Source of the DNA: Bisporella sp. PMI_857
Lineage: Eukaryota; Ascomycota; Leotiomycetes; Helotiales; Helotiaceae
DNA length: 64,000 bases
Reading direction: 5' to 3'
Assembly: GCA_021307315.1 (NCBI GenBank)
Contig: JAJSPD010000024.1
Location: forward strand, 248,001-312,000
Part shown: piece by piece, positions 22,803-35,187 of the stretch
Position numbering within the stretch: the stretch's first letter is position 1
How the letters are laid out: each line of letters starts with the position of its first letter
The notes under the pieces: model-generated
The model's input: only the letters and a program-made list of their open reading frames with translations
What the model was told of the DNA's origin: nothing
Databases searched by the model: none
Program-made: the position numbers and the translations under genes

Positions 22803-23696
22803 ATGGCGTCGTTGCTCGTCAAACGCACCCTTCCCAATTCAGTTTCAGCAGCTATAAAACCCTTCGTCCCTCCTTTGCTTTCACAATACTTCCCACGAAC
22901 ACACCAACTCAGTTCTCGTCCTCTTAATCTCCAAGCAAGACTATTCTCGCAAGCACCAGCAAACATGTCTTCCCAAGCTTTCTATGACATTGTGAAGAAC
23001 AGACGGACCATCTATCCCTTGAAGAAGGAGTCTCTCATTAGCGACGAGAAGATCCAAGAGATCATCACCCAAGCTCTCCTCCATGTCCCATCCTCATTCA
23101 ACAGCCAAAGCACAAGAGCCGTCTTACTCCTGAAGGATGAACATGACAAGTTCTGGGATTTCGTAAAGACTGCTATCAAGGCCGTTGTCCCAGCCGAACA
23201 ATGGGCGAAGTCGGAGGAGAGGCTGAATGGATTCCGAGGTGCTTATGGAAGCGTACGTTTTTTCCTCTCCCATCGATTTTCCCATCCGCCACACTAGCTC
23301 CCTTGTCCGAAATCCCAACTCTCACCATCACGCAATTTCACGTGGCGTGACACAACTTGCTAACGCTGTCATTTTCAGATCCTCTTCTTCGAAGACCGCG
23401 CGGTCGTCTCTGGCATGCAAGAGAAATTCCCTCTCTACGCCGACAGGTTCCCTAACTGGGCCACCCAATCCGACGCCATCACCCAGTTCACCATCTGGAC
23501 TGCCCTTGAGTCCGAGGGATTGGGCGCCAACCTCCAGCACTACAGCCCGCTTATCGATGCCCAGGTCGCGAGCACGTGGAACGTGCCGAAGACTTGGGAG
23601 CTCAATGCACAGTTAGTTTTTGGGACGCCGAGCGGGCCGCCTGGGGAGAAGACCTTCCAAAGCGTGGAGGAGAGGTTCAAGGTTTATGGTGCTTAG
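22803..23696 (+). CDS. Nitroreductase-family oxidoreductase (Frm2/Hbn1-like)
   Basis: 255 residues from the ATG at 22803 (exons 22803-23252 and 23379-23696; intron 126 bp), or 201 residues from the internal ATG at 22965. The core matches the small fungal nitroreductases: DIVKNRRTIYPL at the FMN-binding start, VPSSFNSQSTRAVLLL, then ILFFEDRAVV, ITQFTIWTALESEGLGANLQHY, and QLVFGTPSGPPGEKTF near the C-terminus. These enzymes use FMN and NAD(P)H and are linked to lipid signalling and oxidative stress in yeast. The 54-residue extension has no Asp or Glu, several Arg/Lys and an ARLFSQ segment, like a mitochondrial presequence. A TATAAA box at 22853 lies between the two ATGs, so a shorter transcript could give the cytosolic form. 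A third in-frame ATG lies at 22743. Confidence 0.85.
22853..22858 (+). promoter_or_regulatory. TATAAA box between the two nitroreductase start codons
   Basis: TATAAA followed by a pyrimidine-rich tract and, 107 bp downstream, the ATG at 22965 in good context (AACATGTC). It could drive a short transcript lacking the presequence-like extension. Confidence 0.4.
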
Positions 23697-25554
23697 ATGG
23701 TGGTGATAGGATTTATTGCATTGGCGATGATGCCGGGGAGTTACTAGATTTTTATGATTTATGAAGTAGACTATACAGAGAATAGATTGCTTTTATTTAA
23801 GATGTCCCATGTGTAACAACATCATTTGGCCAATCGTTGTGCATCCTTTTAATCACGGTCCTGCGCAAACCAAGGCAGCGTCACTTTGAGGATAACTGCA
23901 GTCGCGGAATCGAATAAATAGAAGCAGCAAAAGAAAGTTGATTATGACTCTTGTTGCGGTTGGAGAACGTGGATAGGGGGCCGCAGGGACCCGCATACAT
24001 GGCCAGTAGAAGAGGATTGTGCGATTGAAAATGCATGATTGCCCCGTCGGTTCTTGGAGGGATTCAACTGTGTGCACCGAAGAATGTGTAAACTGTGTGG
24101 GAAAAGTTTACACTTGTGTTTGGGAAGTGATAGTTCTCAAGCTCGAAGGCGAGGGTTTAAAGCATGCTCGCTGAAGCTGGGTCGTTCGCACTGAATGATA
24201 AGGGCAACCCGTTCGACTTCGCCTTTAGTTGTGGCCTTTGATGAATCTGACATCTGAAATAACTGACTCGAGGCAGTCTCCTTTATATTTTTCTCCTAGC
24301 AACCTCTGCCACTTTACAATGAACAACTACAATCCTTCCCGATCATCAAGCCCACGAAATAGCAACCTCGCCAATTCCACAGTTCGGGGCTGCAGATGCT
24401 GAAAAATTGCTTGTAACTTTTGGAAATACGGAAAAGGCTCCCGAGGCTGTGTGTCGCCATTATATCATGATTTTTGGGGGGATTGTTTTTTTTTTCCTCT
24501 TTCCAAGTACTAATGGGATATAGCGAGAGCCGCTGACTCAAGCTCCATCCAGTACATGCGATAACTTTGATGATTAAAATTTTGAGGATGCCCTTATGTT
24601 TCGGGCTGACCCACTGGCTTCTACCTGTTTGAACGATTGGGTGCCTTGAATGAGACGCTTTTGTGAGTACATTGCCATCTGGTAGACGGATCGATATACG
24701 GCAATTTGCTAAGAAAAGAATTCCAGAGGCGCTCTTTTGATCGCCCGTAAGATGTCGCAAATTGAGGCACTCCTGGAAGGCAAGAAGTGCGGACTGCTCC
24801 CGCATCTACAGACCGTTCATGTACTTCGTCATCTCTATCGTCATAATAACCATCGTCGATATGGATGCCCTACCAGGCTCTTCCTACTAGATTAAGAGGG
24901 CATGTACTGGGAGAGCGCTGGGTTTAAGCCCCTCCAAGTGAGCGAAGTCTTTAGGTTGATAAGAAGAGGGAATATATAGGTGCGTATCATCATAAAGTCT
25001 TGCAGTAAATGCTAAACATGTTTTGCAGCTTCGGGGTCAGGTAGATCATCCATGACCAAAGTAAACAGACTACAGAATTGAACCCTGACAAGAGTTGTGC
25101 TGAAGAGTCTGCCAAATTTATAGCGATATGCTATAAATTCTTTATTTCGAGTCCTCATCTCTCTCTAGCCTTTTGAGTCAAAACAGGCAACAGCGCGATA
25201 CATAAAACCCTCCAAGAGACAATGCCACATGCCCACCCTCAACCCCTTCTCTAAGCAATGAGCTCGAGCTGCTCTACCATAAGGACGAGATGGCGCATCC
25301 CCAGTCTGCGGCTCTAGCCACCGATTTCGAGAGTTGGTATGCAGCATACTAGGAAAGACAAAGAAGCACATTAAAGGAAGAAAACGTGTACAAACACGAA
25401 TCTAATTGTATTGACTTGAAGGATCTCGAGAAAGGATGCTCTGCTTATTCCTTAGACGCTTTTCATCTTGAATAGAAGCTCTGCAGCTATATTTTGTCCC
25501 ATAGCTACATCTGCCATCCTTAACGAACTAGTACTAACTTCGTATTCGTAGGCA
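23697..25554. other. Intergenic, no gene seen
   Basis: 1.9 kb. The longest open frame (minus strand, 24805-24314, 163 codons) has no domain-like pattern, no splice extension and an odd composition, so I do not call it. Confidence 0.5.
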
Positions 25555-26316
25555 TTGACTATCGTAACAACGCCTAGTTTTGATAAGTTTGCTCCCGCCA
25601 CTATCCACCGATCTACAGGGCCATCTGCGGAGACCTTTCATCCGTACCCACGTCTTCCTACAGAACTAAAGTTAAACATTTGGGGATGTGCCTTGCGGGA
25701 GCCAAGAGTTATTGAAGTTCCTGGGTGCAGGAGAATCTTATACAACAAATTCAGATAGGGAAGGTCATTGGACCTTCGGAAGTGGATGGGAGCAGTCTCT
25801 ATTTATGGTCATCTCTCGCGAATCTCGCGAAATATTTCTCAAAGTCAACAAAAAGGTTACTCTCAGAGGTCCCAAGACAGCATTCTTGTACTGCAACCCT
25901 GAGCTTGATGTGCTGTTGATCAATACTGGCGTCTGGAAGACTTCATATTGGCTAAATGATCGCCTCTACATGCTAGGTAAGTAGGCCGCCGGGCCATCGC
26001 AATACGTCTGTTAAATAGCATGTATGCCACTGGCTGACCAATTTGCTAAAGGAAATTTCGTTCCACCGCATGCGGCAACTGGCAACTCTTGGGTATCGTG
26101 AACGACAAGGAAGCGGACCTTCCGAAGCAGCAGACCGTATTTTCTTTCTCCAAAGACGTGATCAAGAGAGATCGGCGTATTCTGCACACAAATTGCAGAT
26201 CAGGGTTATGTCTGATCGACTCCATGGGCAAGGACTGGACACATCCTCGATTTACTCCAATCTATGAAACTGGTTCGAAGGAGGAATACGGAGTCGAGGT
26301 CAACGGGTCGGCTTGA
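25555..26316 (+). pseudogene. Decayed 2EXR-domain gene
   Basis: The region resembles the fungal 2EXR family, intracellular proteins of unknown function common in expanded copy numbers. One frame gives the diagnostic start, YPRLPTELKLNIWGCALREP followed by VIEV, and stops at 25756. A second frame, offset by one base, gives SRESREIFLKVNKKVTLRGP and YCNPELDVLL, the other conserved part, and stops at 25984. A third segment (26050-26316) carries a plausible C-terminus ending at a TGA. No GT-AG pair of usable length bridges the first two frames, and the intron after RLYMLG does not keep the phase, so frameshifts are likely. No in-frame ATG precedes the first segment. Confidence 0.55.
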
Positions 26317-26675
26317 ACTGAGAAAGCAGAAAATGTGTTATAGCAACTTAATTAATTGTGGTACAAGTTGACGATGTATGCTTGAGTCAGAAAAAATTGA
26401 CTTTTGCCCACCAGTAATAACTCTAGTTCAATAGAAATAAGATTACATGGATATTTTGTACCATAATTTGTTGTTACTGTGACACTTTGCTGGCGGAAGT
26501 ATCAGCATCTGGTCTAGAAATCAGCCAAAGGAATTTGAAATTTCAAGCTACAGCATGACTCACTCATTTCCTACTGAAATCGTTGTCTTGACACGACCAA
26601 GCCTCCCACATACGTAAGCAGTGTCCAGAATATGCTTTTTGAGACGTTCATCATGAAGCGCAGATCGAAGGGGTC
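26317..26675. other. Intergenic, convergent 3' ends
   Basis: 359 bp of A/T-rich 3' flanking sequence before the stop of TLG2. Nothing else seen. Confidence 0.5.
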
Positions 26676-27818
26676 TCAAGGTGGTGGTACATTTTCCTCT
26701 ACCGAACCCCTATTCCTCTTCGGCTTAACCATTAACAGAATGAACATGCCAATCACCAATAATATCAGAAGAAATATTATTCTCCTCTTCGTCCCCTTCT
26801 TCTGGTACCCACTCGCTACCTTTAACTCCTTGTCCGCGGCTTTCACTTCCACCGCCATGCGTTCCACATTATAGTCGATGCGATCCAGCATCGTCCCTTG
26901 ATCAATAATCATACCCTGTAACTCCTTGAAAATGTCCGCTAGTTCAATGATACCCTGTGCTATATCTGTGATTTCGCGCTCGCGCTGCATGATGGCCGCA
27001 TCGTTCGATGTGAGTTGTTTTTGTGAGGTTTGCTGCAGAGCAGATTCGGAGTATGATTTGTCTGCATCGGATTCCATTAAGGATGGGTCGTTGAAATTAC
27101 TGTATAAGGGTGTCGAAGCGCGTTCTATCTGAGTGTTCATGCCGGAAAGCCCGCGAAGTTCTATGGATGTTTAGCTTAACCATGACACACAACTCGGTCA
27201 GAAACAACTCACTCTTTAAATAAGCGCTCTGCTTTTTCCTGAATCCAGCCGAAGCTTCCTGTACTCTTCCTGCCAAGGAAATCTGGATATTCTTCGCCAT
27301 GGTTTCCTCTCCCTTGCTTATCCCTCCATGATTCCTATTCTCTTTCACGATTTGTTCTATTCTCTTTATGGCATTCTGGCAATCATGGAAGCCTTTGGTA
27401 ATATCCTGAGTCAACCTCTCGATTTCGCCTTCTTCGCTCCTCTTCACGTCCTCGTCATCGAATCCTGGCAAAACATGCTTCTGATGTAGCTTCTCTAGCT
27501 TTACGCTTTTCTGTGCTATATCTGCAAGATACTCTGTAACTTCATCCGATATATCCGCCCATCTAGGTGGTAATAGGTCCATCTCAATGATTACATCTCC
27601 ATCATCCTCGAACGCACCGGCGGACATAAGCCCCCGGCGCTCCTCTGATTGAGATCCGATTGCTTCGGAATAGCCATTGCCCGATGCTGAGGAGAATTTG
27701 GGTTTCTTTGCCGGATGGTGAGCGTAGGATTGGCGATATGATATATAGCTGTAGCTATTAGTAATCTAAAGGCTAGATTGTCCAGTAGAACCTACAGATT
27801 AGTGCGATCGCGCCACAT
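26676..27818 (-). CDS. TLG2: Tlg2/syntaxin-16-type t-SNARE
   Basis: 349 residues from exons 27818-27796, 27754-27213 and 27160-26676 (1050 nt). This Qa-SNARE drives fusion of endosome-derived vesicles at the trans-Golgi network. The very N-terminus (MWRDRTNLYSYISYRQSY) is the conserved Tlg2/syntaxin-16 peptide that binds Vps45; it is split by a 41-bp intron after 23 nt, and the join is confirmed by restoring this motif. Next come LLPPRWADISDEV and the Habc helices. The SNARE helix spans about residues 241-303 with the zero-layer Gln in IIDQGTMLDRID. A single tail-anchor helix (IIFLLILLVIGMFILLMV, about 314-332) is followed by a short basic lumenal tail. Intron 2 is 52 bp. The gene is divergent from calmodulin. 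Confidence 0.93.
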
Positions 27819-28164
27819 GGCGGCCGCTGAGCTAGGTATGGATCAACTAAGCTGTAAAATGCTATTACTTGAACGATCAGGGGGTGTTCAAGCGGTCAAA
27901 TATGGTAGATATGGTTGTAGCAGCTCCAAGGTGTTGTTCTACATACGCATGTGTCCTCAGCCTACAAGGATTCCCTGGGGATTAGCGTCACTTCCATTCC
28001 TTGGCAGGGCTGCTTGGCCACCAGATACCACAGAAGTACGCAACTTCTTTGCCCGCATCAACAAAGCATACAGGACGCACATACACCAAATCCTCTCCAA
28101 AGACGATAGAGTATCTTTCGCACATACAGCTTAGTGATTCGCATATTTGCAAGATCACAGCAAC
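27819..28164. promoter_or_regulatory. Shared promoter region of TLG2 and calmodulin
   Basis: 346 bp separate the divergent start codons of TLG2 and calmodulin, so both promoters and 5' leaders lie here. Open frames inside it (for example from 27778 rightwards) have no coding features. No clear TATA box is seen. Confidence 0.6.
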
Positions 28165-29168
<1,004 letters not shown>

Positions 29169-29804
29169 AAGCTCGCATGATAGTTTCTTAGGCAACGGGA
29201 ATGATTTTTGAGGATTGCAAAGGAGTACGCATCAGTGAAGGAAGGGCAGCTGGACTCGTGATGACTTCCGTGGTAGATCGTTGGTTTGACTCTGATAACG
29301 TGAAATGATTGCTGTCAAAATAAATGCAAAATTCCTCGTCAGTTCACTTTGTTTTGTTGTTATGTTCCCTATTATAAAACTCTTCGCGTTGGACTATTTT
29401 GACTGGATTGACTTGGGTGACCGTCGTATAGCTAGCTCTACTATGTACTGTGCTCCCACACATATGTGCATGTCTGTGTCCCCACCCTGAAAACATCCCT
29501 CTCACAGTGGCGAGACCCATTTTGGCAGCCGTGTCTTTTTAGCCTTGCTTGGCTCTCAGCCTTGACACTCCTGATTATATTTCCAGGACCACTATTCACC
29601 AAACATATACGCAATTGATTGTTGATTGCAAGTTCATTCATTTAATTATTTCACCTGCATTTGCTCTCTGAACCATAGCTTGCATGCACAATCACCCCTC
29701 TTTGATAGTTGTTCGATGCCACCTAGCCGAAACTCTCTCCGTTCAACAAAACATGTGAAACGACACGTCTTCGTTCATAGCAAACACCATATTACATCTC
29801 TACG
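29169..29804. other. Intergenic
   Basis: 636 bp holding the calmodulin 3' end and the mannosidase promoter. No gene seen. Confidence 0.55.
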
Positions 29805-31837
29805 ATGCCTGCGGTTCGAAGATGGCGTATTGCCGCCTTGAGCGTCACATTCGTGATAGTATCTCTTTACTACCTCACGAATAAACAATATACCTGGAAC
29901 TATGGCTATTCAAGCTACATCCCAGCGCCACCCAGGCCAGTTGTACAAGATGGGAAGGTACATTGGTTCAAACTACCTGAAAGGTACCCTGTGACTAGCT
30001 ATATACCTCTGCCAACAGGCCGACCAAAAAGCATTCCAGCAGTTCAGACACGGCAGCCCAAAGAAGATGCCACGCAGAAGCAAGAGAGACAGAAGCGTGC
30101 AGACACTGTGAAGGAGAGCTTTGTACATAGTTGGAATGGATACAAAAAATATGCGTGGCTGCGCGATGAAGTTGCCCCCGAATCTGGCAAATGGAAAGAT
30201 ACATTTGGTGGCTGGGCCGCCACTTTGGTCGATTCTTTGGATACCCTGTGGATTATGGGCATGAAAGAAGACTTCGAGCTTGCTGTGCGAGCTTGTGAGC
30301 AGATTGACTTCACCACCACAGAATCAAAAGACATAAATGTGTTTGAGACCACGATACGCTATCTAGGGGGTTTTTTGGCTGCATACGACATCAGCGGCGG
30401 CAAATATCCCTTGCTATTGGTGAAGGCAGTCGAAGTCGGCGAGCTCTTGATGAGCGTCTTTGATACTCCCAACAGAATGCCAATCTCAAGATGGGACTGG
30501 CAAAATTATGTAGAAGGCAATAAGCAGACAGCGCCGGAAAGGATGCTTGTCTCAGAGCTTGGATCTATGAGTTTAGAGTTTACAAGGTTATCACAACTGA
30601 CTGGAGAGCCGAAATACTACGATGCTGTACAACGAATAGCGGATGCTTTGGAGAAAGGTCAAAATACCACGAAGCTTCCTGGCATGTGGCCAATAAGCAT
30701 CGATGCTTCCAAGCCATCTTTCGAAGACGATGTGATCTTCACGCTCGGAGGCATGTCGGATTCGTTGTATGAATACTTCCCGAAGCAATATCTGATCCTT
30801 GGTGGAGTTTTGGCACAGCCAAAAAATCTCTATGAGCAATTCATTGAGGTTGCCAAAACGCACATGTTTAAGCGATTCTATAATACAAAGGATGAGCCTC
30901 TTCTAGTGTCAGGCGATGTAAGGGTGCAAGGAGCAGCCTCTAACTCTGAGATCAAATTCGAAGCAAAAAACCAGCATCTAACTTGTTTCACCGGCGGTAT
31001 GGTGGGCCTGGGATCTCGAATCTTTAATCGTCCGGATGAACTCAGTGTTGCTGAAGAGCTTACCGCTGGTTGCGTATGGGCCTATGATACATCTGCCAAT
31101 GGTATTGCTCCAGAGATCTTTACGGTCTTGCCATGTCCAAAGAATTATGATTGTAAATGGGACGAGAAAGTTTGGCACAAAGCGTTGTTGGACGCTCATC
31201 CCACTACTGCTACGACCGACGCTGAGAGAGAGGCACATGTGAAAAATGCCATCTCTAGCCTTCGCCTCCCACCTGGATTCATGGCCCTCAACGACAAGCG
31301 CTATGTTTTACGCCCTGAGGCTAGTAAGTGGATTCCTAGATGATTTATCCTTTAGATGAGTACTAATATTCAATCAGTCGAGTCAGTGTTTCTCATGTAT
31401 CGCATTACAGGTGATAAGAAATGGCAGGATGCCGCATGGCGGATGTTCCAAGCCATTGAGAAAGTCACCAGGACAAGGATTGGTGCAAGTGCCCTGTGGG
31501 ATATCACGGTTGACCCGAAAGAGGGTTTGCCACAGAAGATGGACAGCATGGAGAGCTTCTGGGTACGTTATATTTTCTTGCACGTTCACTATTCTCCCTG
31601 CTAGGTGTTCGCAGCCTAGGAATTGTCTCGGGAGCTTCTTTGTCCTGAACTTCGACCACAAGACAAAGCCCTTGGACTCTCGCTGGACATTTAACTGACC
31701 ATAATGCTAATTTTTTTAAATAGTTGGCGGAGACCTTAAAATATTTCTATCTTTGCTTCGCAGATTTTGATGTAGTTAGTCTAGACGATTACGTCTTGAA
31801 TACGGAAGCACATCCATTGAAAAGGCCGGGAAGGTAA
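29805..31837 (+). CDS. Class I alpha-1,2-mannosidase (glycoside hydrolase family 47)
   Basis: 605 residues from exons 29805-31323, 31378-31562 and 31724-31837 (1818 nt). Type II Golgi/ER membrane enzyme: short cytosolic N-terminus with RRWR, one anchor helix (about residues 9-24), a Pro-rich stem, then the (alpha/alpha)7 barrel. It trims alpha-1,2-linked mannose from N-glycans using Ca2+. Family signatures are all present: [85 protein letters not shown] and the terminal NTEAHP whose Thr binds calcium. The second intron (161 bp) is needed to reach the conserved last exon. Cys residues of the [10 protein letters not shown] and LPCPKNYDC segments fit the known disulfide region. Length is normal for the family. 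Confidence 0.93.
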
Positions 31838-32186
31838 TTAAGAATAGTCAATATAATGTTTTTCTGATTGTGTGTTACCTCAATTTGTAAATGATGACGC
31901 TGGGCGAGAATTATACTTGTTGTCACGTCTCTCTACTCTCTTCTTCCGCACATAATAGTGATACCAGAATTGATTTACGGCTATGGTATCCTTAATTAAA
32001 CGTATCTGAGACTAAATGCTCGATACTAAGAAATTCCCCTTAGACTTTGTAGTTATGCTCACATAATCACGACCACCTCGCTTGCCTCGTTCTTTTCCAT
32101 CTTATCAAGGATCAAACTGTGGGTGTGCTTTCGCTATGAGCATGTATCATATATATATGTAAGCAAAGCCCAATCACAAATTACCA
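31838..32186. other. Intergenic
   Basis: 349 bp of A/T-rich 3' flank before the tRNA. Nothing seen. Confidence 0.5.
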
Positions 32187-32293
32187 GTCGAGTTGCCAGA
32201 GTGGTTAATGGGTTAGACTTGAATTGTTCCAAGAGAGCAACTTCTAGATATCTAATGGTTTCGGCCGCGTAGGTTCAAATCCTGCACTCGACG
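32187..32293 (+). tRNA. tRNA-Ser (anticodon UGA) with a 26-nt intron
   Basis: Seven perfect acceptor pairs, GTCGAGT (32187-32193) with ACTCGAC (32286-32292), discriminator G at 32293. The D-arm contains AGTGGTTAA, the T-arm is GTAGGTTCAAATCCTGC (B box GGTTCAAATCC). The anticodon stem is TTAGA (32213-32217) with TCTAA (32251-32255), loop C-T-TGA-A, with the intron 32224-32249 starting after the base 3' of the anticodon, as in eukaryotic pre-tRNAs. A long variable arm (GGTTTCGGCC) marks the Ser/Leu class and TGA reads UCA Ser codons. A T-rich Pol III terminator follows within 10 bases. Confidence 0.9.
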
Positions 32294-33065
32294 TTATTTT
32301 TGGCCTTTTCCTTTTTCCTCCGTTAATCAATTGTTTTCGTCTTACAACGTCCCAGTGATTCATACTTTTTTTGGTCGGGGTGAGGCGGTCAAGAAACTTG
32401 GCAGTTTCCGACTTTTGCAAGGATTGGCACCATAATTTAAGCGAGATGCCCCTGAGTGATACTGTGGTTCAGGATTATGAAGTACAATTTTTGGGGATCT
32501 AAGATCAGATATAATAAGATTACATCAAACAATTGGATCTAAGCCTTTTGACCTCCTGAACCAAGTTTCAAATTTAGCCAAATAAATCGTTACCTTTCTA
32601 TTAAAATTATTCAGAGCGTTTACAACCATCAGAGCCTTTGCCGCTTATCTATTTGTCCCTTGAGTTGGGACTAGATAAATGCATATGTGGACTTCGCATT
32701 GTTTTTTGTAATGTATCAGTTGGATTTGTACGTACAATAAAAAGTGCAAAAGAACGGTTGGTCTCTACTGCAACTTCAAGTTTGGCGCAGCTTCAAAATT
32801 ATTGGTAGGTCTTGAATTTTGATTTTGTCTGAAGGTGAATTCTGAAGTGGATTTTGGCGGCTACTATTATGCTTTATATATATATATCATGTGACTTGTT
32901 TCTGTCAATTCCATTTTTGTTCCGACTGAAATCTCATGCCCACACTAGTCTCCTAAGCAGAAGACTATAAATATCCAAATGCTTTTGTTGAACTATGAAC
33001 TTCCACTACTCACCAATTTCAACATTTCTCAGCCACTTCTTTCTTCCTTAGATCAATTTATCAAG
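32294..33065. other. Intergenic
   Basis: 772 bp, A/T-rich, including a short TA run near 32876-32886. It ends with the leader of the next gene (TATAAATA at about 32966). No other gene seen. Confidence 0.5.
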
Positions 33066-33881
33066 ATGCCTGCCAAATTAATTATCAAGAAGAATATCAC
33101 CATTGATACCATGGACATATCGCCAAAGAAGGTTCTGCAACTACAGAAGCGTATCATAAAGTTGAAAATCCCAGAGTCCTACCGCAACAACCGTCGTGCG
33201 CGCAACAAGCCAGCAGCTGATATGTCCCAAAAGGATGTTCTCGATGTAAATTACTCATCTCCTCAACTCTGCCTAATATCAGCGCTTAACTAACCAAATT
33301 CATAGGCTCTCAGCAATCCAGGGTTGACTTGGGGCGACATATGGGACGACCCCGATCTCCGCGACATCTACGCACGCTTCCATTACCACGAGCCACGCCT
33401 TCGCAAGAACACATCTGATCCCTTTCAAGGCTGCCGCGGACTCTGGAAGGATGAGTCCCGGATCGTCGCCAACATCCTCACTCCGCCCGTCCCCATGGAT
33501 ACCGATGAGCGCCACGAGTGGGCCGACGGCGACGGTTGGAAGCTCGAGTACCACCTTTACTATGCCGTATTTTGCATTCTTCAGGATTGCGGTGAGTTTT
33601 AATCCTCAACGGCTCGCTAATGGCGGCTTCTAACTTGATTGAGCACAGACTATAAAGTCTTTGACAACGATTTTGGGGTTACCAAACAGAAGGTGCGCGT
33701 CGCTCTAGGTCTTCTGCTCTGGATTCGGAGAGGCTGTAGCGATGGCTCTTGCATGCAACGGTTCGAAGTGAAGGGTCCAAGATCTAGAAGTAGATTGTTA
33801 ATCCCTGCGGAGATGCAAGCCGTTACGGAGCAAACAGTTGGGGACCGGGTCCATGCCTGGCTCAGCAAAATCGATGTATGA
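33066..33881 (+). CDS. Hypothetical protein, 232 residues, family not recognised
   Basis: Three exons, 33066-33245, 33306-33591 and 33649-33881 (699 nt), with two GT-AG introns of 60 and 57 bp that keep frame. The ATG at 33066 has a good context and follows a TATA-like box by about 100 bp. The N-terminus is basic (MPAKLIIKKNITIDT, then RNNRRARNK) and could bind nucleic acid or be nuclear. The middle is rich in Trp, Asp and Pro (LTWGDIWDDPDLRDIY, DGDGWKLEYHLYYAVF). The C-terminal part has VRVALGLLLWIRRGCSDGSC, amphipathic with two Cys. There is no signal peptide and no membrane helix. Exon 2 is clearly richer in G+C than its surroundings, supporting real coding use. I cannot assign a function. 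Confidence 0.65.
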
Positions 33882-34292
33882 ACGCATTTTGATTATTAGG
33901 CATTGCAGCGAGGCGTTCATTGGAATATCAAGGCATTGGTAGTAAAGGAGGCGATAAGGATATACGCAGAGGTCATGAAGGCGTAGATAATGTGTCTTTC
34001 AATCCAGTACATAATTCAAGGGTCTTCACATAGATTTCAAGTGTACAAATATATCTCCAGTATGTGATAAGTATCGACGATTGCGTTCCTAACATCACTA
34101 GGGATTGCATTGTCTTGGGGATTTGGTCTTTCTCTAACCTCACTACACAAAGTACCTTTACTTTCACAGTTTATAAAAGTACTGATATCTTCAGACACCG
34201 ACCTGCTAGGAGGGCGGCTTGGTCACAATGGAAGTATTGTTCTGGCATTCACGGCTATCTATCTGTATACGGCCACGACCCTAGAGCTCTTA
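33882..34292. other. Intergenic between convergent genes
   Basis: 411 bp separating the stop codons of the hypothetical gene and the zinc-finger gene. No gene seen. Confidence 0.5.
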
Positions 34293-35187
34293 TTAAAGAC
34301 GAACCTCTGGATGCCGAGTTCGGACATGTCTGGAGAAATTGTCTTTCCGTGAGAAGCCTTTCCCTTTCTCTATTGAGCGCTTGCAGCCACTAACAGGGCA
34401 GTAGAACACTTTCGGCTCAGGTGAGAGTTCAGGATGTACGGAGTCTACATGTCGGGTGAGGTCTTTGTGATACCGAAATCCCTTGGTGCAGTACGTGCAT
34501 TGGTGAGGACGTGTGTGAGACTTGCGGTGCACACTACTTGCTTGTCAGAGATCAATTCATATAGCAATGCTATTTCGAGTGTTGTATTCTAGCGGAAATG
34601 CTCTCTCTATCGAACTGGTAAAAGAGTTCTTCCACTCACTTCAGTTGATGGGGTAGTGGGAAATTGGCAGAACAGTCTCCACAGGGATAAATGCTTTGTG
34701 GGACATCTGACCCTTGTGGTGGTGCTTGATTTTGCTGGAAATCGGCCGGATAAGAATGTTGTGGTGGAGTGAAAGTCTGATGTTCATCGTATTCCTGGTT
34801 GACAGGAGGTTCTCTTGATGTTCGATGTTAGTAAGTAATACAGTATAGATATATGTAGTCTTTGAGACAAACATATCCAGGACAGATACTACGGCCAAGG
34901 CGGCTACTCACGGAGGGATTTGGGTGTATGAATATGAAGGACTATGAAAGCATAAGTTGAATTTAAAGATATCCTAAACTTTGTCTTCGGACTCACATGT
35001 GTGATGTGCTGAATTCGTCCTGGTATTCTTCTGCCTGAGCTGTTGCGTACGCGGCTCCAGGCTCTCCAGGCGGATTATAACGTAGATCCAACAAGCGAGG
35101 ATCGATAAATCTTTCTTCGTGATTGTTAGTGAAACTTGCTTGGTTGTTGTCTACTATTGGCTTGCTCCGGCCCGGGTTGGATCTCCT
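34293..35187 (-). CDS. C2H2 zinc-finger protein, 5' end unresolved
   Basis: Four exons can be joined in frame: from at most 35187 to 34997, then 34941-34912, 34813-34640 and 34533-34293. The C-terminus holds three zinc fingers: CGDC...H...H split by the last intron, CTYCTKGFRYHKDLTRHVDSVH, here quoted only by its Cys pair and His pair near 34500-34440, and a third with CPVSGC and HVRTRH near 34400-34310. The N-terminal part is Gln/Pro-rich and disordered, like a transcription factor activation region. In-frame reading upstream hits a TAG at about 35188, with no ATG before it, so either an upstream exon joins at the CAAGTAG acceptor there or the gene has lost its start. The fingers look intact. 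Nuclear DNA-binding role is inferred from the fingers. Confidence 0.6.

Noticed and set aside
24314..24805. Minus-strand open frame of 163 codons
   Set aside because: No domain-like pattern, no plausible splice partners, no promoter-like leader; length can occur by chance.
29441..29641. Short minus-strand frame between calmodulin and the mannosidase gene
   Set aside because: 66 codons, no features; lies in the mannosidase promoter.
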